Shown: in pieces, positions 10,877-22,038 of the stretch | How the letters are laid out: every line of letters begins with the position of its first letter | How positions within the stretch are numbered: the first letter of the stretch is position 1 | Assembly (NCBI GenBank): GCA_015499995.1 | Contig: JADNRV010000023.1 | Span: 372,001-436,000 of the forward strand | Direction of reading: 5' to 3' | Origin: Flammula alnicola | Taxonomy: Eukaryota > Basidiomycota > Agaricomycetes > Agaricales > Strophariaceae | Length of the DNA: 64,000 nucleotides | The notes under the pieces: generated by a model | The model's database searches: none | What the model was told of the DNA's origin: nothing | Seen by the model: only the letters and a program-made list of their open reading frames with translations | Position numbers and translations under genes: made by a program

Positions 10877-13800
10877 ATGTGCCCTATAGACAATTCTTCA
10901 AAGGATCAATATCAATGCTCGTCTTCATCATCAGACGCTTCCGAAAGCTATGAGAGAAGTTCGACACCTATTTCCTCCATCGCCTCCGAGGGAGAATTGT
11001 CGCAAAAAGAGCTTGAAGCTCCAGACATTAATAACCAGGATGAAATCCAACTTCCAACCCCCTTTGTCCCACCGTCGTTGTGTCAGCCCACCACCACCGA
11101 GCTCAAGAGTAGGGCAAGAGAGCTTCCGGAAGGTTTAGGTCTTCCTTCAGTTCCTAAGGAAGATGCGTGCAAGGTGGTTGATCCTCAGGATGTGTAAGTC
11201 TTGATCGCCACATTCCTTGACGCTGTCGTACTTATGTTGTTTGTTTCTTCATTTTCAGAGGAACTCCGGATGGCTGGATTCCCCGCGACTCGCGACTCGT
11301 TCGCCTCACTGGAAAACATCCCTTTAACTCGGAAGCCAAATTAAAAGATCTCTACGCACAAGGCTTTATCACCCCTAGTAATTTATTCTTTGTTCGCAAC
11401 CACGGTCCAGTTCCCAAGGTAAGCGAGGAGATGGCCAGCGATTGGACTGTTCGAATCCACGGGTCAGTAAATGATAAAACACAAAAAAAACTGACTGACT
11501 GAAAGACTCGTCCTTGCGGCGCACAGGCTTTGTACCAATCCGGTCTCGTTAACCTTGGCCGACTTGCGGACCAAATTCCGGGTCGTGACGACACCAGTAA
11601 CCCTTGTTTGCGCCGGGAACAGACGCAAGGAGCAAAATGTGGTTCAAAAATCGTTGGGATTCAGTTGGGGAGCAGCTGGCGTTTCTACCGCATTATTCAC
11701 TGGAATATGGCTGAGCGACTTGCTCGAGTATGTGAGACCAATGAAGGGAGCAAAACATGTCATATTCGAGGGCTGCGATCAACTTCCAAACGGACCGTAT
11801 GGAACGAGGTGAGTGTTCTCACTAGTCCTAGAATCCAACTTGAAGGTCATCACTAACGCGGGATAAATCCCAGCCAATTGTTAAGTTGGGCACGCGACAA
11901 GAGAAAGGGGATGATGCTGGCATGGGCTATGAACGGTCTTCCGTGAGTGTAACTTTTCTGCGTTGACAAATGACGTTACATATCGTTGACCGGTCGATGT
12001 CAGCCTTGAACCCGATCATGGATTTCCTTTGCGCCTAGTAGTGCCATCCCAAATTGGGGGACGCTCTGTTAAATGGTTGACGCGAATCGAGCTATCAGAT
12101 ACGGAGAGTCAGCACTACCTGCATTTCAATGACAATAAGGTATTACCTATGCCGGTTGGACCTGATAGAGCTCGAGGAGAGACAGGTTGGTGGCATGATC
12201 CAAGGTGCATCTGCTCGTTACTGGATATATGACATCCTTCAGCTCAACGAATCCATCCATCGTAGGTACATTATTCGCGAACTGAATGTTAACAGCGCAA
12301 TAGCGTGTCCGGATCATGACGAAATATTAGACACGTCTAATAAATCTCCCGAAGAAACCTTCATCATGAAAGGATATGCATACGCCGGAGGAGGACGCCG
12401 TATAACCCGAGTCGAGGTTACTTTAAATGAAGGCCATACCTGGAATCTGGCCGAAATCCAATACCCTGAGGATTTGTATCGAACTGTAGCGTATTCCGAC
12501 TCCGTTTATGGGACTCTTGACCTTACAGAGAGTGATCAATGCTTCTGTTGGTCCTTCTGGTCGTTCGAAGTTCCAATCGCCACTTTGAAGAAATGCAAGT
12601 CCATCGCTGTCCGAAGCATGGATGAATCGCTTGCGCTTCAGCCTCGGGACATGTATTGGAATGCAACAGGGATGATGAACAACTGGTGAGTTACAACAGC
12701 TATAACAGCAAATAAGTGCTGAGCGTGACATGTTAGGTGGTTCAGAATCTGTATACACCAGTTAGAGGGCGGCAAGCTGCAGTTTGAGCACCCTACTAGT
12801 AAGTTTATGAAAACATCTCTGACCTCCTGCTCCTTGTTAACTGTATGCGCAGTGGCGGGTACACAGCCAGGAGGATGGATGCAACGGGTGAAAGACGAAG
12901 GAAGAGATCCCTCGATGCCAGATTTTTCGGTCAAAAACGAATTATCAGAGAAAGTCGTGGAGAAACCTACTCCAGCACCAATATCCATGACAAAACCCGG
13001 AAACAGTCGCAAAGTTACGCTCAAAGATTTGAAAGCCCATGCAACTGCAGAACATCCCTGGTTTGTCGTTCACGGAGAGGTCAGTCGGTTATGCGTTAGA
13101 CAACAGGAAATATACCAATGTCAACTTCCTAGGTCTACGACGCCACCAATTATTTGGATGAACATCCCGGTGGTCCCGATTCCATTACTCTCATGTCGGG
13201 GGAGGATGCCACGGAAGACTTCATGGCGATACACAGCTCTGACGCACGAAAACGGCTCGCTGAGTATCATATCGGCACCCTCGAAGAGGATCTCATCCCA
13301 AACAAAGAGAATCTCAAAGAAGAGAGCAGCACAGCATCGTTCCTGAGTCCTAAGAACTGGAAGCAAGTTGTTCTCCAGAATATCAAAAATATCTCGAAGG
13401 ACTGCAAGATATATCGGTTTGGTTTACATCGCCCAGATCAGGAGCTCGGCCTATCCATTGGCCAACATATTTATGTCCGCATGAGGAGAAAGCTTCAGAG
13501 GGCCGAATTAGTGGAGGAGCTGGTACAACGAGCGTACACTCCGCTATGGAATTTGGGGGATCGAGGCTTCGTCGATGTTCTAGTCAAGTGTGTCTTCAGC
13601 TTCATTTACGATTAACAGGTAACCGACATTGGCGCATACCTTAGGATTTATTATCCAAATGAACAGTACCCACTCGGCGGACGTATGACTCTTGGTTTCT
13701 CCGAACTCAGGGCAGGAGACACGGTAGAGCTGAAAGGACCCATTGGGCAATTCACCTGGCTTGGTGATGGAAAGGCCCTCCTGAACGGGAAGGAAAAAGA

Positions 13801-14268
13801 TGTTCGAAAGATAGGCATGGTGTGCGGAGGGAGTGGTATAACACCCATCTTGCAAGTCTTACGAGGAATATTTCATGACGCAACAGACCATGAAACCAGT
13901 GTGTGGGTTTTGGATTTTAACCGTCATCTCGATGATATCTTATGTCGCGACGAGCTTGATCGGCTTGCTGAAGAATACGGTTCGCGTTTCGGACTGCAGT
14001 ATTCTTTAACCGGAAAGACAATTCCCGAGGGCTGGGAATATTCAACAGGACGAGTTAACGACGAGATGTTGAGGACGTACCTTCCAAGCCCATCGATAGA
14101 CGGTATTGTCTGTCTATGTGGGACACAACAGATGGTGCAGGCACTCAAAGGTACGAAGTTGCCGTCTCCGAGTCGGACTCGTTTCGAGTGGATTGCTTAT
14201 TATGTGTCCCTGTAGCTTCTCTAACGCGCTTGGGATGGGATGGTGATTCGCAGGTCGTTGTTTTTTGA
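10877..14268 (+). CDS. NIAD: assimilatory nitrate reductase, NAD(P)H
   Basis: Reduces nitrate to nitrite in the cytosol using molybdopterin, heme b5 and FAD. A Ser-rich N-terminal exon (10877-11195) precedes the molybdopterin domain, which starts TPDGWIPRDSR and has the Mo-ligand cysteine in LVCAGNRRKEQN. The dimerisation domain follows (about 12270-12800). The cytochrome b5 domain has the heme-binding HPGG motif near 13160. The FAD domain has R-A-Y-T-P near 13530 and GPIGQF. The NAD(P) domain has VCGGSGITPILQ near 13820 and CLCGTQQMVQ. The last intron (about 14149-14215) joins to LTRLGWDGDSQVVVF and the stop at 14268. Total is about 900 residues, the family's normal length, with at least nine introns. 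It is downstream of the nitrate transporter on the same strand. Confidence 0.95.
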
Positions 14269-14332
14269 GTTCGTGAGGAGAGATGGTGGGTGGAATCGGC
14301 AGAGTCACAGTGTAAAGCTAGTATTCAGATGA

Positions 14333-16155
14333 CAAAGGTTCGGAGCAAGCCCCGCTCCGGTCCGGTTCCCGGACACCTTCGCTGAAGGGGCTTGCTTCAG
14401 AGTGACGGATTTGATGGGCTTTCTGAATGGTATATAACTCAACGAGGTCTCAACCTTTCTTCTTCAAGTAAACTGTATCATAAAGCCAGGATGTATAGCT
14501 ACTATTCTATGTAATTTGTAATAAAAATAATTGTCTCAAAAAACTTCCAGTCCATATACAAGAATCATTTTGTGAAATCCTTGGTTGACAATATGTGATG
14601 AGTAAAAGGTTATCACTGGGTGTTTTTCATTAAAAGAAAATTTGATATGCGATATAGAACATATATACAATCCTTGGCTGAAACCTTGAGACCGAGCGTT
14701 ATCGGGAAGTAGGTGAGCGGCACATACATGGGCGAGCCAAATTTCTGTCGTATGACTGCCCAGGTGCACTTTTATTCCCACGCGCGCGCGCGCGCGAGTT
14801 GTGTCTGTGTGTGCACCCGAGGTGACCTCAACCTATAATTTCGTCAGGCTATCACCTCAAACATTCTAATTGGACCTCCCTAAATGTATTTATTAGTTGT
14901 AAACAGCTCATATCATCATCTGTTAACCCAAAATGAAGTGAACGGAACCATTTTTGACAATGGTCAAACACTTTCCCACGGGTGCTACAATCTCTACCGA
15001 GAAAGCATTCGGGAGTTCAGGGGAGAAATTTGAAGGTGATTCTTTTGTAGCAATAATCTAAATTTCTTACAATATGAGCTTAGTTATACTTTGAAGGCCT
15101 CATGCACCTCAAATCTAAAAGACTATCATTAAGACCTGCTCAAGGTTCAACAAATATTGATATTTAACTAAAATAATAGTTGTGGAAAGGTCTATTCAAT
15201 GGGCTCAGTTTATTTTCGAGGCCGTTGTAGGTTGGTTGAAGGTTCAGAGATTTTGGATTTGAGTCAGCTTGGGGGTCCCGGGTATGCATACACCGAAGTC
15301 TGAACATAACAATTGATCTGCTATTAAGAGGTCTTTAATATAAAACTTGTAAGAAATTTAAATTATTGCTATAACAGATTTGACGAAGGGATTGTCGCCT
15401 TCAAATTTCTCCACTGAACTCCCAAATGCTTTCTCGGTAGAGATTGTAGCACCCGTGGGAAAGTGTTTGACCATTGTCAAAAATGGTTCCGTTCACTTCA
15501 TTTTGGGTTAACAGATGATGATATGAGCTGTTTACAACTAATAAATACATTGAGGGAGGTCCAATTAGAATGTTTGAGGTGATAGCCTGACAAAATTATA
15601 GGTTGAGGTCACCTCGGGTGCACACACAGACACAACTCGCGCGCGCGCGCGCGTGGGAATAAAAGTGCACCTGGGCAGTCATACTGTCGCGGTCATCACG
15701 TGATCGAGTGCGCTTCATGGATTCTCGTACATTGGGAGGAGGATTTTAGGCGCTGAAGTACTTCTGAGCTCCAATTTGTTTGCACAATTATAGATATATA
15801 TGCTAAAACTATGTGATGCAAATGTTTTATGGCACCAGGATGGCTGCATGCTTAGAAGGGAAGCCTCCTTCCAAGGATCCTAAATCACTCTACATTGCCT
15901 GAGCCATATAATTATCATGAATAAGCGCTAAGATAATTCCTTTATGCAAAAAGGTGTATTGGATGTCTGAGAAAAAAATTCTCAGCCAACGTTGAACGGT
16001 AGGGATAAAAATTGGTTCAAGCGTCGACGAAGACAAAGCCCCCAAATTTCGTCACTCTGAAGCAAGCCCCTTGTCAGGATTGCGTTCCGCAATATATATA
16101 CAAACAAACAAAGGCCTGCCGAAGCACTGCCGACAAGGGGCTTGGCACGAACCTA
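14333..16155. repeat. outer inverted repeat flanking a nested element
   Basis: The left end (about 14333-14420) and right end (about 16031-16155) are inverted, diverged copies. Both carry GGTTCG, then AAGCCCC, a variable hairpin spacer, then AGGGGCTTGCTTCAGAGTGACG and a final GGGCTTT-like end. Within each end AAGCCCC and GGGGCTT can pair as a local hairpin. No coding sequence lies between the arms, and no clear target-site duplication was seen at the outer borders. This looks like an old non-autonomous foldback element into which the 14751-15683 element inserted. Confidence 0.5.
14751..15683. mobile_element. non-autonomous DNA transposon with very long terminal inverted repeats
   Basis: The two ends are near-perfect inverted copies for roughly 300 bp each (14751-15075 and about 15345-15683). 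They begin TATGACTGCCCAGGTGCAC and end in the reverse complement. Each arm contains an alternating (CG)n tract of about 18 bases (near 14780 and 15640). The element is flanked by a 6-bp direct repeat CTGTCG (14745-14750 and 15684-15689), a likely target-site duplication. The interior (about 15076-15344) has no open frame. Superfamily is undetermined; the TIR and duplication length do not match a group I can name with confidence. Confidence 0.75.
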
Positions 16156-16269
16156 TATTTGCAGGTGTGGCTACCTTTTTTTTCGGCGCACTTCACTCCT
16201 AATTAGAGCCTTTACAGTCAGGCAGGTCAAAGCCCCATCCACGAACTGGAGCCCATCGCCTATGCGATT

Positions 16270-18096
16270 ATGCATAGGCGCGTTCTATCCTTCAATTTTT
16301 GGTCTTGGGTTGATCAGGTAAGCAAAATAAATGTGCACTCAGTCTCAAATGCATTCCATCAAGTTAAGCTTAAACACAATTCTATCTTCAGCGCGTATAT
16401 GAGGCCGCTACCACAGATCTATTCGAAGCAGATCGCAAAAACGACCTTAATTTGTCCCGGCGACTCATAGATGAAGATATTTGCAAGCTAGGAGAACCCA
16501 TTCTCGTCTTGAAATCCCGCAGAAATAATCTCGCCCCCGTGTCGCAACTCCCTCCGAAGTAGTCTGCCTGATTTTTCAGTTTCTTCGAGATGGAAGAGAT
16601 TGCAAGTATCTCGGTGATAACCCGTATAATGGGTCGTGGTTACTCACGTATCACGTCGCTGGAGGACCATTGCCCTCAACGCAGCTCATTTGTGGTCTGA
16701 CTTCGTGATCAACGGATTCTCCTCACGTTGGGAGCAAGAAACTTTCAAAAGGTCCAAAAACGTTCCTTTGACTGTTACCGCAAGTTTCGACGTTAGATGT
16801 TCAGTTGCAATATATTCGTCATCCGCTTTCATGCTAAAGGAGGTCTTGTCCCAGCTCCCCCGCATCCAAAACCTCTCGATTTATGGAATAACTGTCCCAG
16901 ACCTTGACGACCTTTTATCGAACTCGATTCATCATCAGTCCTGACGCTTCGGTCTTTTTCAATACGCCCTCATTGCGACTTCATCGCCAGGCCATTCGTT
17001 CTAACAAAAAGGATGTTTACCAACGCATCTAATCTGCAGATACTCCGGTTGGCGCAATGCAGCATAGACTGGGAATCGACACTGTTGACCGCATCGTGCA
17101 TTTAGAACTTCGAAATTTCCTGTACACATCGTCCTCTCTTCCAACCCTTCTCCTTGCGTTGAAGAGAGCAACTTCGCTTGAAACCCTCGCCCTCAAAAAT
17201 GTCTTCCCGCTATTTCAGGACAATTCCAAAGCTTTGGCCGTAGCCGATGTCGTTTATCTTCCTTGCCTCTCCTTCTTATTTCTTGAAGAGACAGTTACTG
17301 GGTCCGCATGCTTCTGCCCTATCTCACTTTCCCCGCCGATGCCACGATCGAGATATCCTGTGACTCAATGCATACGTGGAACGAAGAATGTGAACAATCT
17401 GTCATCCTCTCCACCTTCAATCGGCGAACACGTTTCAAGAAGTCTACAGCTCCTACCATTCGATGTCTGAAACTGAAGAGTGGAGATTGGGGTCTTAGTT
17501 TTCGGGCATGGGAAGATATCGATTCTTACGGAGAATTCGAAATGCAAGACGGCGATCCTTTCCTCAAGTTCAATCTCAATGATAAAGCCAACGTGCCGAA
17601 CGATAGCATACCGCGCGCATGTCGTTCCCTGCCGCTCAGTAACTTGGAGACTCTGCGGTTGGGCGCCAGAACTGTCGTAAATTCTGCCACATGGAAAATG
17701 TATCTTTCGACCTTGAAGAACTTGCGATCAATTCATCTGGGACATGATTCGTTAATTCAACTTCTCGAGGCCGTGAGCCCCTCCGCCTATTCGAAAAGGA
17801 AGACTGTCGCTTTCCCCGTTCTCCAACAACTCTCCGCCGAGAATATTCGTTTCACTATTCAAAAATGTCCCATCTGGGGCATGAAGCAATGGTTCATCGA
17901 GCGTCAGAAGAAAAAAGTTCCAATCCGGACATTAATCTTAACGAGGTGTATTTGCCTTGGACCCAAAGACATTTCCGTATTCAAGGCAATTGTTCAACAT
18001 GTCCAATGGGACGAAATGACGCTCGTAGACGATTCCGGGTGTTCTGAAGATGATAGATCTAATTCAGATTACAGCACAGATCCAGACGACGGTTGA
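16270..18096 (+). CDS. F-box-like protein, frame interrupted several times
   Basis: Exon 1 (16270-16317) splices to 16392. The order expected of basidiomycete F-box proteins is present: a helical N-terminus ending LKSRRNNLAPVSQLPP, the F-box core EVVCLIFQFL, then THVSRRWRTIALNAAHLWSDF. Leucine-rich repeat-like segments follow to LKNLRSIHLG, then an acidic C-terminus ending TDPDDG at 18096. F-box proteins recruit substrates to SCF ubiquitin ligases. The frame breaks near 16556, 16638, 16925, 17097 and 17309. Every break is reconciled by one added base (for example GG for G, or CC for C). The alternatives are a decaying pseudogene or base-calling errors; the uniform direction favours errors, the density favours decay. 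Confidence 0.6.
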
Positions 18097-19270
18097 AGTG
18101 TTTTCGTTCGGATTGGGATCCGTAGGTTAACGCGATTATTTTATATCCACTGGCTTTAGTCCTGACCGGGGTTTACTACAATGTCTAGACGTATCTTGCT
18201 GTGACATGCTTGCAGATACCCAGACACTCTATCAACTTGGCGACAAGCTCACGCTGCATCCCATCTCCGTTTCTTGGTTTTACGGCTTTGGTGCGTTTGG
18301 GGGTTCTACCTCCATTAAAGAATAGCAAGCGCGATTGTGGTGAACGATTATTGTTTGGAAGAGAAAATATTTTTGATGCTTCAATGCAGACAAATATCTG
18401 TTACCAGCTGCGATACTATTGATGCCAACTGGAGTGGATGCGGCGGTGCACTACCATAGGGATATTACGCTGTGGGCAGCTGAAAGAAAATATATTGTAA
18501 CGACTACATATCTCAGGTTCTCTAGGATTTTGTGCCGATTTCCTGCGCACGACAGCGTTCCATTTTTATCGCGTGGGTCCCTCTAATGACTCGGATCATG
18601 GTTAGCCTTGTGGTTGTCGCTCATATGTTCACAACTGATGTCACCAAATTCCCACTGTTAGGCTCTCGTGGCAATCTGCTCCAGTTGGAAGTGTATTCCT
18701 TACCATGCCATGATGCCAGTACTCCCACTGCTTCTGCCTGAGGCGCTTCTTGATAACTTCTTGATTGTCTATTTTTTGCATTGGTTAGTCCTTAACTAGC
18801 ATCCATCAGCTATCACCAGCTATCACGGATCGCTTCTATCCTAACAGCACCTAACAGCCGGTACCAGGACTGCCGATTGATCAAGGTGAGCAGCCATTCT
18901 AATACTTATGACAAAATAACCTGTCTTTCTTCTGTAGTCAAAGTCCAAATTATGAGCATCTTAATGATTTAATGTTGACGTTAAACCAGTTTGACAACTT
19001 GACAGAAGGTGAATAGTTCTTTATTAGAAGGAAAACCATAGTCAGACTCACGGTTGACGACTCTCAAAGTAATTTCCAGGAAACTATATTTTTAATTCTT
19101 TGATGAATATTTACATGCATCATGACCAGGGTAATACCGCACGCGGTAAGCAGACAACGAGCACACGAGATAGGATCTCTGTGAGGTGACTCGCTGAATT
19201 CGGAAGTAACCCAACCGTATGCATAGTAAAGGTCGACCTTTACTGGTGTGGGTGATAGCAACCCTCAGAA
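18097..19270. other. intergenic stretch, no gene recognised
   Basis: I see no supported gene between the F-box-like locus and the secreted protein promoter. Short open frames have no recognisable motifs. Confidence 0.4.
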
Positions 19271-19280
19271 TATAAAAGGG
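19271..19280 (+). promoter_or_regulatory. TATA box of the secreted modular protein gene
   Basis: TATAAAAGGG lies about 155 bp upstream of the ATG at 19425. It is a near-consensus TATA box in the expected position, suggesting a strong or inducible promoter. Confidence 0.6.
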
Positions 19281-19424
19281 ATGGAATTATGGCATTGATT
19301 CTTCAGCTGGTCTCACTCCCACTTCTACTCCTACAAACTTTCAATCGAGCAAGCGTTGTACGCGAGCCCCAAGCATCCTCAAACACTTATCTCAAAAACA
19401 CCAAATCAATCCTCTCAATAGAAT

Positions 19425-20578
19425 CATGGTTCAAATTACCAAGCCCTTCTCTTTGCCGCTGCCGTTGCGCCCGCCTTCGCTGCTCCCTTGGTTGTCGACT
19501 CCACCCCTATCGAGTGAGCTTTCTCTACTTATTTTGTTGATTATCATGCTAAAAACCATAAATTATATAGGGCTCGCGAACCTAGAGTCAATGTTGCCAC
19601 CTTAAAGAAAGCTGGTAGAATTGGCGGCAAAATTGCGTCCGTCGGAGCTACGTAAGGGCACACATTTAATCGGCATATGACACAAAACCTCACGAACTTA
19701 TTAGTCTCGCTCCCCTCGTGATTCCTCAAAATCAGCAGCAGCCACGTGATTTGGACGCTCGTGAGCCAGGATCACGAGTGCTCAAGTCCACTCCATCGCA
19801 AAAGGTGCAGGTCGAGTTGCAAAGCACGCCCAGAGCGGTATTGAATTTGCCACAGCGTATGTATTCCTTTTACTTCAGGCTTTAAATTATATGATTTATT
19901 CGCTTTTTACAGCGTCGCGCCTCTCTTCCCACACCAACGACTCCAGTTGGAGGCTCGCGAGCCCAGGCTCACAGCGCTCAAGTCAAATCCATCGCGAAAG
20001 GTGCAGGTCAAGTTGCAAAGCACGCCCAGAGCGGTATTGAATTTGGCGCAGCGTATGTATTCCTTTTGCTTCAGGCTTTAAATTATATGATCTAATGTGC
20101 TTGCTACAGCGTTGCGCCTCTCTTCCCACACCAACGTCGTTCCTTCGATGATCTTGCCCCGCGGGCTCCTAAAATGTCCCACAGCACGATGCGTGGTATT
20201 GGAGGCGCTGTCGTTGGTGCAGCCGGCTTCGGTGGAACGTGAGTTGTTGCATAGCTTCACATATCCCATTATCTGACGTTTAATATTTTCAGGATTGCGG
20301 CCCTGAACACTCGCCCATCTAAGCGTGACCTTGGCGATTTGGAAATCCGCGAACCTAAATTCCCTGGCTTCTTGAAGAAAGTTGCCAGCTTCGTGATCCG
20401 AGAGGACGAGACTCCCGACATGTATGTGCGCGATATCGAAGACTTCGACCTCGATGCTCGGGAGCCCAAATTCCCTGGTTTCCTGAAGAAAATTGGAAAG
20501 GTCGCCAGCCTTGTTATCCGGGAGGACGAGAACGGAGACTTATACATTCGCGACTACGACGATCTTGACCTCGATTAA
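19425..20578 (+). CDS. secreted modular repeat protein, possible processed precursor
   Basis: ATG at 19425 opens M-V-Q-I-T-K; one added G near 19443 joins it to a classic signal peptide (ALLFAAAVAPAFAAP). Downstream, segments are separated by a recurring acidic-Arg motif, xAREP, seen as IEAREP, LDAREP, LEAREP, LEIREP and again LDAREP. Between them are Gly/Ala/Lys-rich amphipathic stretches, two of them near-duplicates (KGAGRVAKHAQSGIEF and KGAGQVAKHAQSGIEF, each followed by VAPLFPHQR). The last exon (20293-20578) is intact and holds two tandem ~40-residue units, each with REPKFPGFLKK and a V(R/I)REDE-like acidic end. Single-base breaks also occur near 19777 and 19971. Function is unknown; release of peptides by a secretory protease at the repeated motif is inference. 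Confidence 0.6.
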
Positions 20579-20703
20579 ATGGCACGCAAAGTAGGGTAGA
20601 TGGGACGTAGTTTACCGAAGATTCTGTATGTATGTATGCAATGACAATGATGTAACAATACTTTGACGCCGAAGTTGATGGCCTTGGCAAGCGACAAACT
20701 TGA

Positions 20704-21846
20704 ATGCCGAGTTCCCACGCAAGAAACTGTAAGATGCTGAAACAACCGCCATTCGTTCTGTTCGAGTTTTTCAGCTCTCCTGCTTTTCCTTATGCCAAAG
20801 ATGTCCTCCTCATCCCCTTAAAATTGATTCATCATCTTTGTACATTCAATATCACCCAAGAATACCCGTTTCGACGCGATTTTTTCAGTACATCATCGCC
20901 AATGCCTTCCTGAACAACCGGAATCCTCCAAGAGGCCAACGATCCGAGAAAATATCTACACGCTTCCAAACCTTCTCACCGTGTCCAGAATTCTTGCTTG
21001 CCCAGTCCTTGGTTGGTCTATCTTGGATGGGAATTACCATCTAGCAACAGGTTTGCTAGTGTACGCAGGTCTGACGGACTTGGTGCGCACCTTTCATCTC
21101 GATTTATTTGATACAGACTAATCTTTTCTTAAGGCCGATGGTTGGCTAGCACGTCGGTACCAAATGTCCTCGGTTCTTGGGACTATTCTCGATCCAGCGG
21201 CTGATAAAACGTTGATGACGACTTTGACAATAACGTTGGCCATGCAAGATCTCCTTCCAGGTTAGACTCCCCTTCAAACCTCAACGACAGCGGCCTGACG
21301 TGTCAACACTCTCTAGTACCTTTGGCTGTTATTATTCTTGGCCGGGATGCCTTGCTCTCACTCTCGGCATTTTACATCCGTTACTCTACCCTACCTCACC
21401 CGGTACGTCATTGGAGGTTTCTTGCAAGTTGTGAAGGCTCACCATTAATCTTGGCCAGAAAACATTTTCACGTTATTGGGACTTTTCATTGCCGTCAGCC
21501 GAGGTGCGGCCAACGAACATTAGCAAGGTCGGTCGGTGTATTGAAGCTTTTGACAATTTCGTCTCAATTTCGTTTGTTCCTCTTGGTCAGGTCAACACTG
21601 CTCTCCAACTTCTTCTCATGGGCACGACCACCATCAGCCCCATTCTACCGATTGATCTCGGCCTTCCTTTAACTGGCCTGCAGTGCGTAATATTGTGTCT
21701 GTTCGACTTTCCAACTCTATTTGGTGCAATCAAGGTGGCTTGTTGCAACAACTACCATCTGGAGTGGCCTTTCCTACATCTTCAGCAAAGATGCAATCCG
21801 TGTCGTTGCGCAGGCGAATAGTAACAAGCCTCACTTACCGTCATAG
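20704..21846 (+). CDS. CRD1: mitochondrial cardiolipin synthase, CDP-alcohol phosphatidyltransferase
   Basis: Joins CDP-diacylglycerol and phosphatidylglycerol to make cardiolipin in the inner mitochondrial membrane. The N-terminus has a presequence-like stretch ending RRDFFSTSSPMPS. The enzyme body begins NIYTLPNLLTVSRILACPVLG. The catalytic CDP-alcohol motif D-G-x2-A-R-x8-G-x3-D-x3-D is complete in ADGWLARRYQMSSVLGTILD, followed by PAADK, just after an intron ending near 21134. Later exons give PLAVIILGRDALL, KTFSRYWDF, VNTALQLLL and finally WSGLSYIFSKDAIRV, with the stop at 21846. Joining the presequence to the enzyme needs one added base near 20908 (C run) and one near 20951 (A run). The start could also be the ATG at 20734. 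Confidence 0.85.
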
Positions 21847-22038
21847 TTTTCCACACAAAACAAATGCATCACGTCCTAATAGCACAACAGTTCCGGCCAT
21901 GGCTAGGTGCGCAATGAGCATTGAATTATGAATTAAGGTACAAGTATGATTTATCTAGGTGGTACATGTAACACATAGTCCAAAACAGCAGGGCTCGAAA
22001 AGAACGAATCAAAGCAAGAGAAGACACCGAAATAAATA

